DNA of 64,000 nt, from assembly GCA_022457065.1 (NCBI GenBank), contig JAJGBQ010000006.1, forward strand, positions 806,001-870,000, in the 5' to 3' direction. The position numbers and the translations under genes are program-made. This document shows positions 1 to 8,775 of this stretch, piece after piece. The stretch's first letter is position 1, and the number at the start of each line of letters is the position of its first letter. The DNA comes from Curvularia sp. ZM96. Lineage: Eukaryota > Ascomycota > Dothideomycetes > Pleosporales > Pleosporaceae. A model generated the notes under the pieces. That model saw only the letters and a list, made by a program, of their open reading frames with translations. It had not been told where the DNA came from and searched no databases.

Positions 1-758
1 GTGTATCAAGCGGAAAACCAAGAAGCGATGACTGTCTTCGCGGACTACCAAAGCGGTCAGGAGACACAGCATGTATAAGAGTGACTGAGGGGTCTGTGTG
101 TCAATTGTTCTACTCACCGCGTCCGAGAGTTGCTGAAGACAGGAAAATAACACGAAATAGTCATTCAGTAAGAGTTATGCGTTGACCTTGCGAACGCAAT
201 ACAGACGGGATACCACGCCAAAGGTGGCAGTTTCCTGCTCTGGCATGCAACGTCGCTGGAAGCCAGTCACTTCCTTCCGTTTGTTAGCCTTTGTCATCAA
301 TATCAACACTACACCCAAGACCCTGGAACCTTCGCAAATTTACACCCCCTCTCTCTCAGTTGGTCTCACATCACACATTTACTCCGTTTATCCGTCTTTC
401 CACTTTTTGGCTCATCCAATTTTTCATCTCGTCTACTGTGACGCTCGACCGGCTGTCCGCTGTCCGCTGTCCTTTCGTCGTCGTTGCCATTCCGGTTGTA
501 CCACCCAATCACGGGTGCAACGTTTTACAAGAACCGTTGCGAGGCTTCATCCGGAGTGACCTTGCCAGAGTCACTTTTTATCAAGAGTCTAGGTCTTAGC
601 CATTACGTCTGCACACAGTTTTGCTTCTACGATAGTCGTTTGTTTGTCCTTGACATCACGTCCAGTCTCGAGCCGCTACACAAGCACAGACGACATCACG
701 ACCGGCCATACAAAAGTTACTCCAAGATACGTCACGCCTCTTTTGCCTCGGAAACAGG
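1..758. other. Left-edge non-coding stretch
   Basis: No ORF here looks coding: the open frames are short, overlap one another and lack recognisable motifs. The last part presumably holds the promoter and leader of the Kre1-like gene that starts at 759. The first ~180 bases could be the tail of a gene outside the window but nothing identifies one. Confidence 0.4.
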
Positions 759-1478
759 ATGCGGGTCCACTTCCTCTCAGTGCTTCTGCTGCCGACTCTG
801 GTGGTATGCACACGCGTTGTGGGACCCGTAGATATGCCAGATATGGAGGAAAACACGCTCGTGGGAAGAGCAATCCCAACGCCCAGCTCTACTCTGGACC
901 CATTGGTGGTGACTTCAACAGCCAAGCTGTATGGTGTCGAGTAGCTCTGCACTCAACACTGGATCTTTTTAAGAAACATACTCACACAGTGTAGGCCCCG
1001 TCAAGTACATCCAGCTGCCATCGACATACTGTCAGCTGCAATGGCTACCTCGGTAGTACCCGCACCCGTTGTGCCTCCCGCTGCAGTCGTCAATCCCGTA
1101 GCCAATCCTGCGCCTGCACCCGCGCCTGCACCCGCGCCGCCAGCTTATTCTAAATCTCTTGGAACCATGGATGTTCCTGTCAAAAGTATGACGACATCGT
1201 TCCACAACGAGCCCTTCGTCACTGTGCAGTGGGCCGAGACATTCATTGGTGGCACATATTCGACCTGGCTGCCACACACTGTTTCCTTCGACTTCCAGCC
1301 GGAAAGATCCGTACCTCCAGCTCCGGGAAAGGGGGAGATTGGCATGGGGACCTTGACGGGCGAGACTGGACAGACGCACACGGTAGTGGTCATTCAGGGT
1401 GCGGCTCCCACGTACGACCCAGGCTGGGTCAGGGGTGTTGCTGCCGTGGTCGGTATCGGCATAGCGGGTATCGTCTAG
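759..1478 (+). CDS. Kre1-like secreted, probably GPI-anchored cell-wall protein
   Basis: Two exons, 759-928 and 995-1478; the 66-bp intron (GTATGG...TGTAG) joins two ORFs in the same frame and removes the stop at 942. The product of about 217 residues starts with a clear signal peptide (MRVHFLSVLLLPTLVV). A proline/alanine stretch with APAPAPAP repeats follows, then a region with WAETFIGGTYSTW and GEIGMGTLTGETG. That last motif resembles the GSIGxGTLxG block of the fungal Kre1 family, which acts at the cell surface in beta-1,6-glucan assembly. The C-terminus is short and hydrophobic (GVAAVVGIGIAGIV), as expected for a GPI-attachment signal. Assignment to Kre1 is from recalled motif similarity; the secreted nature is much safer than the function. 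Confidence 0.55.
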
Positions 1479-2558
1479 GATGTGGTGATTGAACAGAAAG
1501 AAAACAATCGCAGATCTAGTTGATGCGGTGAGTAAGAGCAAGGCCAATACTCGTCTCAACAAGTATGCGTTGGGAAATTTCGACGCGTCGAGTCACGACA
1601 TGTAGGAATTACGAAAACATGCCTACTGTGTAGCAGGGATACCAGAGAGTATCGAGGATCGAAAAGGCCTGTAGTTATCGAAAGGTTGAACACGTTGCGG
1701 AAATCCGAATAAAATGCGAGAAGTATGCTACTTGTTGGCCCACTGCACCGTGCGTACTTGATTGTCGTCAGCTCGGGATCACACCACCATACTACGTCCG
1801 AGACATTGCACGTAGGCGAGGCGCATTCCACAACCACAATGCCCCTGAGGCTTGAAGATACTGTTGACGAAGTAGAACCAAAAAACTACTAAAAGGCACA
1901 AAGGAAGGTTGTGAGACTAGCGAAGCTCTTGGTTGACCCCGCACGGCGAACAAGCGCCAGTCAAGCTGGCAGTTGCAATGGCAAGCACCATTGTCTCCTG
2001 TCAAGATCGACTTGTATAGAATTATGATGCTTCCAAAATTATTATGACGCGACATGCGGTACAGGACGTAGCGTCTAGCGAGAGGCGCATGTAGGCAAAA
2101 AGCGGTGGAGTGACCGCTCAGCCTTGGTGGCGCGACCTTCACGCATCTCGTGGGCGATCCGTTTCGCTCCGATGCCTTATCGTTGGCGCGGATAATGTCA
2201 TGATGCGACTGACTAGCGGTTGGTAGCGTTCCATGCCAACAACGTGATTGAGGCTCTAGCTTTTACTTTTTTTTTTGCGTGAAATAGTACATATAGGGTC
2301 GGTAGGAAGGCCAAGTCTTGGTTTGGCTCATCAGTAACAATCGTACAGTCGAACATACTACAACAACAAATACATTGCTTACGTACTCGATAAGAAACGT
2401 CATTCTGGTCGAGTGATATCATCAACGACAACAACAATAAACACAACAACTACCAGTCGAGATACGAACAAGAGACGAGAATCCAATAATCAGATTGAGA
2501 CAAGAGAAGTCAACAGTCTAAACAATCCGATAAGAAAGAGAAAGCATTGAAAGACAAC
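1479..2558. other. Intergenic, no gene seen
   Basis: About 1.1 kb between two plus-strand genes. Only short overlapping frames occur. A T10 run lies near 2268 and the last 150 bases are rich in CAACAA-type sequence, as in fungal 5' leaders. I see no further feature. Confidence 0.4.
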
Positions 2559-3422
2559 ATGGCAATGGCATATTACATGGCCGCACACTTAAATGTGCCC
2601 AGTATGCACATGAACGATACCTGGACATCCATTGCAGCCCCCAGGATGCCGGCACTACCATCACCATTACACAAGGGCATCCAAAGTCACATCCAGCAAC
2701 ACTCCACGGCGCCCCAAAACAACATCCAACAAAAAGCTCTGGCACCCTCAAAAACCCAACCTATGGCTTCCCAAACACAATCCATCTTCTTCCGCCTCCC
2801 CGCTGAACTCCGCAACCAAATCTACCAGGAGCTCCTCTGCTCCGGGACACCCCGTCCCACACAACTGCACCAATACGCCCAAGAGCGACATCCCTCCCCA
2901 CAACCCACCATCTACCCTTCTATCCTCCGCACCTGCAAACGCATCCATTCGGAAGCCCAGGACCTCCTCTACTCCACCCACATCTTCCACGCACACCCTT
3001 CTTTACTCACCTCGCTTCCACACCTCGTCTCCCCCCTCAAACCCTTGCTCTCTTCCACCGCCATATCCAAAATCCGGCGCTGGCACGTCTCGCTACGGCT
3101 AGATACGGATCCGCAGTTCACAGAAGCACAGGCGACGAAGGCGTTTAGTGGTGCTGAGTATTTGGAGATACAGGCGTGGCAGAGTATGTTTGATGGGTGT
3201 GATGATAGCGTGCTGGGGTTATTTCGGGGCGTGAGGGGAGTAAAAGTTGCGAGGGTTACTGGGTGTGTGGAGGAGGAGGTCGCGAGGTGGTTGGAGAGTA
3301 GGATGGTGTTGCCGGTGGAGGAAAAGGAGGAGATGGAGGAGGAGGGTGTTTGTGGGGGGTGTGGGAGGAAGATGGAGTGGAGGCAGATCGAGGGGGGGTT
3401 TTGGACGCTCCGGAGGGTGTAA
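2559..3422 (+). CDS. 2EXR/F-box-like domain protein
   Basis: Single-exon gene of 287 residues. The frame is open slightly further up but its first ATG is at 2559. Around residues 75-140 it carries the pattern FFRLPAELRNQIYQELL followed about 45 residues later by RTCKRIHSEAQDLLYS. This is the hallmark of the large fungal 2EXR family (an F-box-like helical motif plus a conserved leucine-rich stretch). The N-terminus is Gln/Pro-rich and low in complexity. The C-terminus contains an acidic EEKEEMEEE run and a CGGCGRKMEW pair of cysteines. These proteins are abundant and mostly uncharacterised in Pezizomycotina; a role in ubiquitin ligase recognition is sometimes assumed but not shown here. Confidence 0.75.
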   Translation: MAMAYYMAAHLNVPSMHMNDTWTSIAAPRMPALPSPLHKGIQSHIQQHSTAPQNNIQQKALAPSKTQPMASQTQSIFFRLPAELRNQIYQELLCSGTPRPTQLHQYAQERHPSPQPTIYPSILRTCKRIHSEAQDLLYSTHIFHAHPSLLTSLPHLVSPLKPLLSSTAISKIRRWHVSLRLDTDPQFTEAQATKAFSGAEYLEIQAWQSMFDGCDDSVLGLFRGVRGVKVARVTGCVEEEVARWLESRMVLPVEEKEEMEEEGVCGGCGRKMEWRQIEGGFWTLRRV

Positions 3423-3692
3423 TTGGGTTTTCTTGTTACAGGGAAAACAGCACGAGGCTTTAGTGTCTCTTTTTTGAGATTTTTTTTTTGTAAATAGATG
3501 GCTTTGTGAATGCTCTCTAGAGGGTAGAGAAAGGAGGCTGAGAAGCCTATTAGATTATTGGGGGAAAAAGATTATCGAGAATAGAAATTTCTCCTACTGC
3601 TTGTTATTTTTGCATCGTCTGCTTTACAGAACAATCACTGCTCCCCCTCTTTAGATTAAAAACACCTTTACTACACCATCGTCTTTCCATCT

Positions 3693-4296
3693 CTACCTCA
3701 ACTCCTCCCTCTCCACATCCTCCTCTCCGCCCATCTTCTTACACGGAAACACACACTCGAGTTTTCTTTCCTACATATCATGTTAGCCCATCCCTTACAT
3801 CGTCGTTAGGAAAAAAAGAATAAAAAAAACTCACCCTATTCACTCCACTCTCCACCCACTCCCCACCCCAGCACCCCTTCTCTTCCCATTTGTCCTTCTC
3901 CTTCTCCACCTCACTACTAACCACCCATCTCACACCCTCCGTCTCAAAAACCAGCTCGTCCTCGCCATCTCGCCCGCTAATCGTCAACGCCTCACCACCA
4001 GGCAATCCCTGGACTGAAAACTTGTGTGTCGCAGAGAGGCGCGAGTACGAGTTATGTGCCTGAGCTGGCTTCGAGGCTGCGATGTTGAGGACGAGGTTGG
4101 TGGCGGGGGAGGTAATGGTGGGGAGGTAGATGTAGTTGGTCTTGGGGGAGAGTTGCTTGTGCCAGAGGGTGAAGGTGCAGGATGTGGTTGGCGTAGAGTT
4201 GCGGGGGAGGATGTGTGGGTGGGGTGGTTGTGGTGGGAGCATGTGGGCGGTTGTGGTGAGGGAGAAGAGAGCGAGGAGGATGGTGGGTGGGTGCAT
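3693..4296 (-). CDS. Small secreted cysteine-containing protein, effector candidate
   Basis: Two exons, 4296-3835 and 3770-3693, joined by a 64-bp intron with a strong GTGAGT donor and TATGTAG acceptor. Without splicing the ORF runs into low-complexity sequence, whereas the spliced end adds a further Cys pair (ECVFPC). The frame is open upstream to 4371, but the ATG at 4296 is directly followed by a good signal peptide (MHPPTILLALFSLTTTAH). The product is about 179 residues. After a Pro/His-rich stretch the mature part has four Cys (SCTF, GCWGG, ECVFPC) and beta-rich-looking sequence (SVQGLPGGEALTISG). No family is recognised. Small size, secretion, paired cysteines and a nearby transposon fit a host-interaction protein, but this is inference. 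Confidence 0.6.
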
Positions 4297-4694
4297 GTTG
4301 GTTTGCTTGAGACGATTGATGGGTTTTGGTGAAGACAAGGTGTGTAGCGGTTTGGCGACACAGTTGATCAAATGATTAGAAGACCAGCTTGATCTTGTTA
4401 AAGAAGTCGATTGAGAAATGAAAAGTTTGCTGTTTTCAACAAGATGAGAAAATAGATATCAAAACGCGTTGACGTGAATCGAGCAGTGAAATACGCTGTA
4501 ATTGCCAGAGTAAAGTACCTTTACTTTGTTTGTTCTTCCAAGCATCAACCACGCCGCTTTTTGCGCCCCTAACCCTAATACCGCAACAATCTGCCTCTTC
4601 ACAACTATTTTCGCACTCGGATCACTTCCTTTGCACACCCGATGCGGTTGCGCGGCGGCTGCTACATGCGGGGTTGCGGCGCGGGTAACGGGTA
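4297..4694. other. Intergenic left of the transposon
   Basis: Promoter region of the secreted-protein gene on the minus strand plus the left flank of the transposon. It holds an inverted repeat around 4509-4525 (AGTAAAG/CTTTACT) and a short telomere-like repeat. The 4605-4661 segment may be the second exon of a small minus-strand gene discussed under the transposon. Confidence 0.35.
4567..4578 (-). repeat. Two interstitial telomere-type units
   Basis: CCCTAACCCTAA on the plus strand (TTAGGG x2 on the minus strand). Two units can occur by chance or act as a telo-box in promoters; it is not evidence of a chromosome end. Confidence 0.4.
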
Positions 4695-4742
4695 CCGTGC
4701 CCCACCATCTCGCGCACACCACCACCTCGCGCACACGCGGCC
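4695..4742 (+). repeat. Left terminal inverted repeat of the transposon
   Basis: 48 bp starting CCGTGCCCC and ending GCGGCC; the reverse complement of 6758-6805 with one visible mismatch (ACACGCGG versus ACGCGCGG). Confidence 0.93.
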
Positions 4743-4783
4743 TTGCAACTACCACAACTTCAACACCTTATATCTCCACTACC

Positions 4784-6655
4784 ATGAGCAATATTGAGGC
4801 TGCAATTACAGCTATTAATGCCTTAGAGCCTGGCGAGCCTTTTACATATACAGAAGTTGCAAAAAGATTTGGTGTTGATCGATCTACACTCAGCCGAAGA
4901 CACCGAGGTTGCCGCGCCTCGCGCGCTGAAGGCTACCAAAGTCAACTCCTCCTCCACCTACACCAAGAGCAGGCCTTAATAGCCTATATCAATCGACTTA
5001 CAGAGAGAGGCCTACCACCTACTCAGTTAATGATACGTAATTTTGCGTCGCAGATCGCCAAGAGAGAGGTTGGATTACACTGGGCTAGTCGCTTTGTTCA
5101 GCGCTATCCTGATCAGCTTATCTCAAAGTGGGCAGTAGGCATGGATAACTGTCGCCACAAAGCTGATTCTAGGAGCAAGTGTAGCCTCTACTTTAGCCTC
5201 TTACGCGATAAAATCAATCAGTATCACGTCGAGGCGCGTCATATCTACAATATAGATGAGAAAGGCTTCATGCTTGGCGTCGTAAATCGCTCAAGAAGGA
5301 TCTTTAGTAGAGCCTCGTATGAGGAGGGAAGAAGGAGGAGTACTATACAGGATGGATCTCGCGAGTGGATAACGCTGCTAGCCTGTATCTGCGCTGACGG
5401 ATCTTACCTCGAGCCTGCCTTGATCTACCAGTCAGCCTCAGGGTCTATACAGGACACCTGGCTGCAGGCCCTTGATCCAGATACACATCAGATCCGAGTG
5501 TCCTCATCACCTTCTGGCTGGACGAACAACGAGATAGGCCTCGCGTGGCTGCAGCAGGTGTTTGATCGCAGTACAAAGGCAAAGGCACGCTCCTCCTACC
5601 GATTACTTATCCTTGACGGCCATGGATCTCACCTTACAATAGATTTTATTGATTATTGTGATCAGAATAAGATCCTCCTTGCAGTCTATCCTCCTCACTC
5701 AACCCACACGCTGCAGCCTCTCGACGTCAGCATGTTCAAGCCTCTGTCAACAGCGTACTCGAACGAGGTTTCTGCCTTCATAGACAGGAGTCAAGGCCTC
5801 GCCTCAATGAGCAAGAGGGACTTCTTCCCCCTCTTCTACCAAGCCTGGCAGGCCTCCTTCAAAGAAACAACGATCCTGAACGCCTTCAAGGCTACAGGAA
5901 TCTCGCCTCTTAACCCAGAAGTAATCCTTCAGCGCTTCTCTGTTCCTGATCCTATGAGCGATAGTGACTCCTCAGCCCTCAGTGCCTCCGATTGGAGGAG
6001 GATAGAGCGTCTGCTGCGTCAGGTAGTCGCTGATCAAGGCGATAGGCAGGTCAAAAGGCTAAGGCAGGTCCTTCACTCAAGTTCAGTTCAAAACAGTCTC
6101 CTCAAGGATGAAGTAAGGAAGCTAAGGGAGGCTCTAATCAATGAGAGGACACGCAGGAAACGAGGTAAGTCTCTACCTCTGCAGGAGGCTGAGGATTATC
6201 ACGGTGGAGCTGTATTCTGGTCTCCAAGGAAGGTGAAGGAGGCGCGCGATCGCCTGCGACTCCAGGAGGAGGAGCAGGAGCAGCTACAGCTCCAAAAAGC
6301 TGACACGATAAGGCAACGCGAGGAGACAAAGCAGGCGAGGGCGATAGAGAAGGAGCAGAGGCGTCAGGCGAGGCTTGCAGTAAGCCTAATGAGGCAGAAG
6401 GAGAGGGAGGAGAAGGCTATTGAAAAGGCCTCGAGGATCGCGGCTCGCAAGGCTGCAAAACGACTTCAAAAAGCTATTAAAACTACCCAAAGGGGTAAGA
6501 GGAGCAGCCTCAAGGCTCCTACAAAGGCTACTCGAAAAAAGAGGCCTATCGCGAGGCCTCAAGGTAGTGAGGAGCCTCAGGGAGGTGCTGCAGGCTTACC
6601 ACCTTCAACCTCGCGTCGCGGCCGCGCGATTAGAACTCCAACTCGATTTCTATAG
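4784..6655 (+). CDS. Pogo/Tigger-type DDE transposase
   Basis: 623 residues from the ATG at 4784 (MSNIEAAIT); the open frame runs further up into the inverted repeat but without an ATG. Residues ~5-50 form a psq-type helix-turn-helix (YTEVAKRFGVDRSTLSRRHRG). Residues ~60-115 resemble a CENP-B-type DNA-binding region (ALIAYINRLTERGLPPT). The DDE_1 catalytic core follows, with the first Asp in YNIDEKG, the second in LILDGHGSH and the third in LQPLDVSMF, about 35 residues after the second as in pogo elements. The C-terminal ~170 residues are basic/glutamine-rich coiled-coil sequence ending in RTPTRFL. It would excise and insert the element at TA sites. All catalytic residues are present. Confidence 0.92.
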   Translation: MSNIEAAITAINALEPGEPFTYTEVAKRFGVDRSTLSRRHRGCRASRAEGYQSQLLLHLHQEQALIAYINRLTERGLPPTQLMIRNFASQIAKREVGLHWASRFVQRYPDQLISKWAVGMDNCRHKADSRSKCSLYFSLLRDKINQYHVEARHIYNIDEKGFMLGVVNRSRRIFSRASYEEGRRRSTIQDGSREWITLLACICADGSYLEPALIYQSASGSIQDTWLQALDPDTHQIRVSSSPSGWTNNEIGLAWLQQVFDRSTKAKARSSYRLLILDGHGSHLTIDFIDYCDQNKILLAVYPPHSTHTLQPLDVSMFKPLSTAYSNEVSAFIDRSQGLASMSKRDFFPLFYQAWQASFKETTILNAFKATGISPLNPEVILQRFSVPDPMSDSDSSALSASDWRRIERLLRQVVADQGDRQVKRLRQVLHSSSVQNSLLKDEVRKLREALINERTRRKRGKSLPLQEAEDYHGGAVFWSPRKVKEARDRLRLQEEEQEQLQLQKADTIRQREETKQARAIEKEQRRQARLAVSLMRQKEREEKAIEKASRIAARKAAKRLQKAIKTTQRGKRSSLKAPTKATRKKRPIARPQGSEEPQGGAAGLPPSTSRRGRAIRTPTRFL

Positions 6656-6757
6656 CTATATCTATATCAAGGCCTAATAACCTCACCTCTAAAATATATC
6701 GTGATAATAACTATTTGGCGTGGCTCTAGAGCCTCATTTATAAGGTTGTTTTGGTGA

Positions 6758-6805
6758 GGCCGCGCGTGCGCGAGGTGGTGGTGTGCGCGAGATGGTGGGG
6801 CACGG
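6758..6805 (-). repeat. Right terminal inverted repeat of the transposon
   Basis: Mirror of 4695-4742, ending GGCACGG directly before the TA duplication at 6806-6807. Confidence 0.93.
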
Positions 6806-6839
6806 TAAAGTACAGCGGGCGCTAAAGAAACGGGGCTAC

Positions 6840-7133
6840 CTTGTCCGCCTCGAGCAATGAGAACGCCGGCAGAGCCGCAAGGAACGACATAAAGCGGGCG
6901 GTTTGCATGTTCGCAGGGGACGTAAAATTTGAATTGCGTGCGGCGTAGATTTGGCTGAGCTTGGCAGAGAGAGCGGCGTGGTGTTGGCGCGAGGACGAGG
7001 AAATGAAGCTCCGAGAGTGTCCCGGAGGTATGGTTTGGGAGGCAGGAAAGGTAGGTTGTCGCTTTGAATAAATGCGCCGAGGTGCATAAGGTTTTGGTGC
7101 AAGGCGTACTGTGGTGTTCAAGGCAGAATGCAT
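6840..7133 (-). CDS. Candidate first exon of a small mitochondrial gene split by the transposon
   Basis: From the ATG at 7133, 98 codons without a stop encode a Ser/Arg/Ala-rich, acid-poor N-terminus typical of a mitochondrial presequence (RRIYSKRQ, RSFISSSSRQHH), then a hydrophobic stretch (RFMSFLAALPAFSLLEADK). A GT follows this Lys. If the transposon and one TA are removed, an intron of about 65 bp ending CATGTAG would join it in phase to 4661-4605, giving 18 more codons and a stop (about 116 residues in all). The donor (GTAGCC) is weak and no family is recognised, so this may simply be non-coding sequence. Confidence 0.25.
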
Positions 7134-7686
7134 TGCTCATGGAGTAATGTATGGCATTGTATTCTCCTCTGGCTCATTGCGCCGACATGCCTCTTCTCTT
7201 CTAACTTCTCGTCACTTTTTGAAATAGTAGACTAGCAGCGGCGTTAAGGGATGCGTTATTTTCAAGGCGATGGTGCTGTTATGTGGTAACGCATACATTC
7301 AAATCGACGCACAAATTGGAATAGATTCCAGTGGAAACGACTAGTATCTAGAGATATTGTAAACACTGTAGTGGTGAAAATGAGGTTCCATGTTCCCAAA
7401 GCTGTAAACCGTATTTTCGACCTAAATTAGCTATCAGTCGTCGATGCAAATTGACAGCCGCATTCCGTTTCGAGGAGAACTCTTCCACGATAGGTTGAGA
7501 AAAAAGCACACGACTTTTCATAGAGCGCAGAATTTTCATTGTCAACCTTCTGCCATCGCCTGGAGCTAAAGACAAGGGGTTGTGGGCAATCAGAAAATCG
7601 ATTTGGGGGTGGGGCCGAGCGTCGTGAACTCTGACGTCTGTCCCACAACCAACATCTCAGACTTTCACCTCAACTCGGCTGTCGCA
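7134..7686. other. Intergenic, probable promoter of the RGG protein gene
   Basis: About 550 bases with only short shadow frames. The plus-strand frame that reaches 7582 lacks an ATG before 7687, so the upstream part is probably leader. Nothing else seen. Confidence 0.35.
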
Positions 7687-8775
7687 ATGCCGCGCCCATG
7701 CCAGAGACGGCGCGCCAGTGCGATCGCGAATCGAAAATCTAAATCCACCAAGCCGGAAGGACCACCTCCAATCCGACACAAAGCGCGACAAAAAGCGATA
7801 CACAACGCGAGGCGAGGGCGCGGAGGAGGTCGAGGCGGACGGGGAGGCCGTGGCGGAGGACGCGGCGGTCAAGCACAACATGGCGGTGACCGCTTTGCGC
7901 AGGACCGAAAAATGCACATGGAGCAAGAAGAGCTGGACTTTATACCCCTGAGCGGTGGAAACAACTTCGAGGCGCTACATCGAGCAAGGCTGGACGAATA
8001 CACGCAGAGCTCAGAAGGGGAAATCAGCACAGATGGCGATAGCGATGGCGACAGCTATGGCGACAGCGAGACAGACTCAGATTCGCTCGGCGACGAGGAC
8101 ATGGAGGATACAGAAGATATCTCCATCAACATTGAGGAATCTCTGCCGACGAACATCAAGAGAAACCCCCCGAGGCCAACAGTCATGTTCACGATACCCG
8201 CCGCCATGACAGTATACAAGAAAATGTACCAGTCTCGGTTCCCCCTCACTGTACTGATGCACCGTACCCACTATGGCCTCTTCCAGGAAGACACAACCCC
8301 AGACTCTGGTGCATACATCTCTTTTGCCTCGTCTGCCGTCTCTCGTCGATCGAGCGTGAGCAGTGCCCCAGGCGAGGAGCTTGTCGTCATGGAAGAGTCT
8401 GCAGTCCCTGATCTTGAGGCACATAATCCTGCGCGAGATTATGTATTTGATTGGGGGGTACACAGCGGCAAGCGATTTACCGACGTCAACGACCAGTACC
8501 TGCGCACCATTGGGGGTCAGCTGCACAAATATGTACACAAGCATCCTGGCTTGTTGGAAGCCTTTGAGTACCACAGGCCAGGTGAGGCACGTCTCTCGCC
8601 CAAACACTCAAAAGGGCCTCCACAGTCTCAATCTGGAGGAACAAAAGCGAAGAAGCCTGCACAACAAGCTCCCCCACAGCCTTCGTCCCAAGGTCCGCCA
8701 AAAACAGGCAAATACAGGTCGCATAAAAGGAAGCGTGAGAACCAGAAGAAGAAGCAGCAGCAGCAGCAGTCTTGA
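7687..8775 (+). CDS. RGG-rich protein with ExoX-C-like module
   Basis: 362 residues from the ATG at 7687, the first in frame. Residues ~40-70 are a dense RGG/GRGG box (RRGRGGGRGGRGGRGGG), a motif used in RNA binding and arginine methylation. An acidic Ser/Asp tract follows (ISTDGDSDGDSYGD...). The only globular-looking part is near residues 250-300, with FDWGVHSGKRFTDV and YLRTIGG. This matches the FGKxxGKxxxxVxxxYLxW pattern of the small ExoX C-terminal-like domain found in many fungal proteins. The C-terminus is basic with a CAG-encoded poly-Gln run. An RNA-associated role is inferred from composition only. Confidence 0.7.
   Translation: MPRPCQRRRASAIANRKSKSTKPEGPPPIRHKARQKAIHNARRGRGGGRGGRGGRGGGRGGQAQHGGDRFAQDRKMHMEQEELDFIPLSGGNNFEALHRARLDEYTQSSEGEISTDGDSDGDSYGDSETDSDSLGDEDMEDTEDISINIEESLPTNIKRNPPRPTVMFTIPAAMTVYKKMYQSRFPLTVLMHRTHYGLFQEDTTPDSGAYISFASSAVSRRSSVSSAPGEELVVMEESAVPDLEAHNPARDYVFDWGVHSGKRFTDVNDQYLRTIGGQLHKYVHKHPGLLEAFEYHRPGEARLSPKHSKGPPQSQSGGTKAKKPAQQAPPQPSSQGPPKTGKYRSHKRKRENQKKKQQQQQS

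Larger units (their letters stand above)
4695..6805 (+). mobile_element. Complete pogo/Fot1-type (Tc1-mariner superfamily) DNA transposon
   Basis: A 2,111-bp element bounded by inverted repeats of 48 bp that begin CCGTGCCCCACCATC and differ at about one base. It is flanked by TA on both sides (4693-4694 and 6806-6807), the target duplication expected of Tc1-mariner elements. A single uninterrupted transposase ORF fills the interior. With intact ends, target duplication and ORF it looks autonomous and young. No C-to-T decay typical of RIP is evident, since no stop codon interrupts the ORF and CpA sites remain. Confidence 0.93.

Noticed and set aside
4510..6813. GTAAAGTAC present on both sides of the transposon as a longer target duplication
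   Set aside because: The left copy is 177 bp away from the element end; the directly flanking duplication is TA, as expected for this superfamily.
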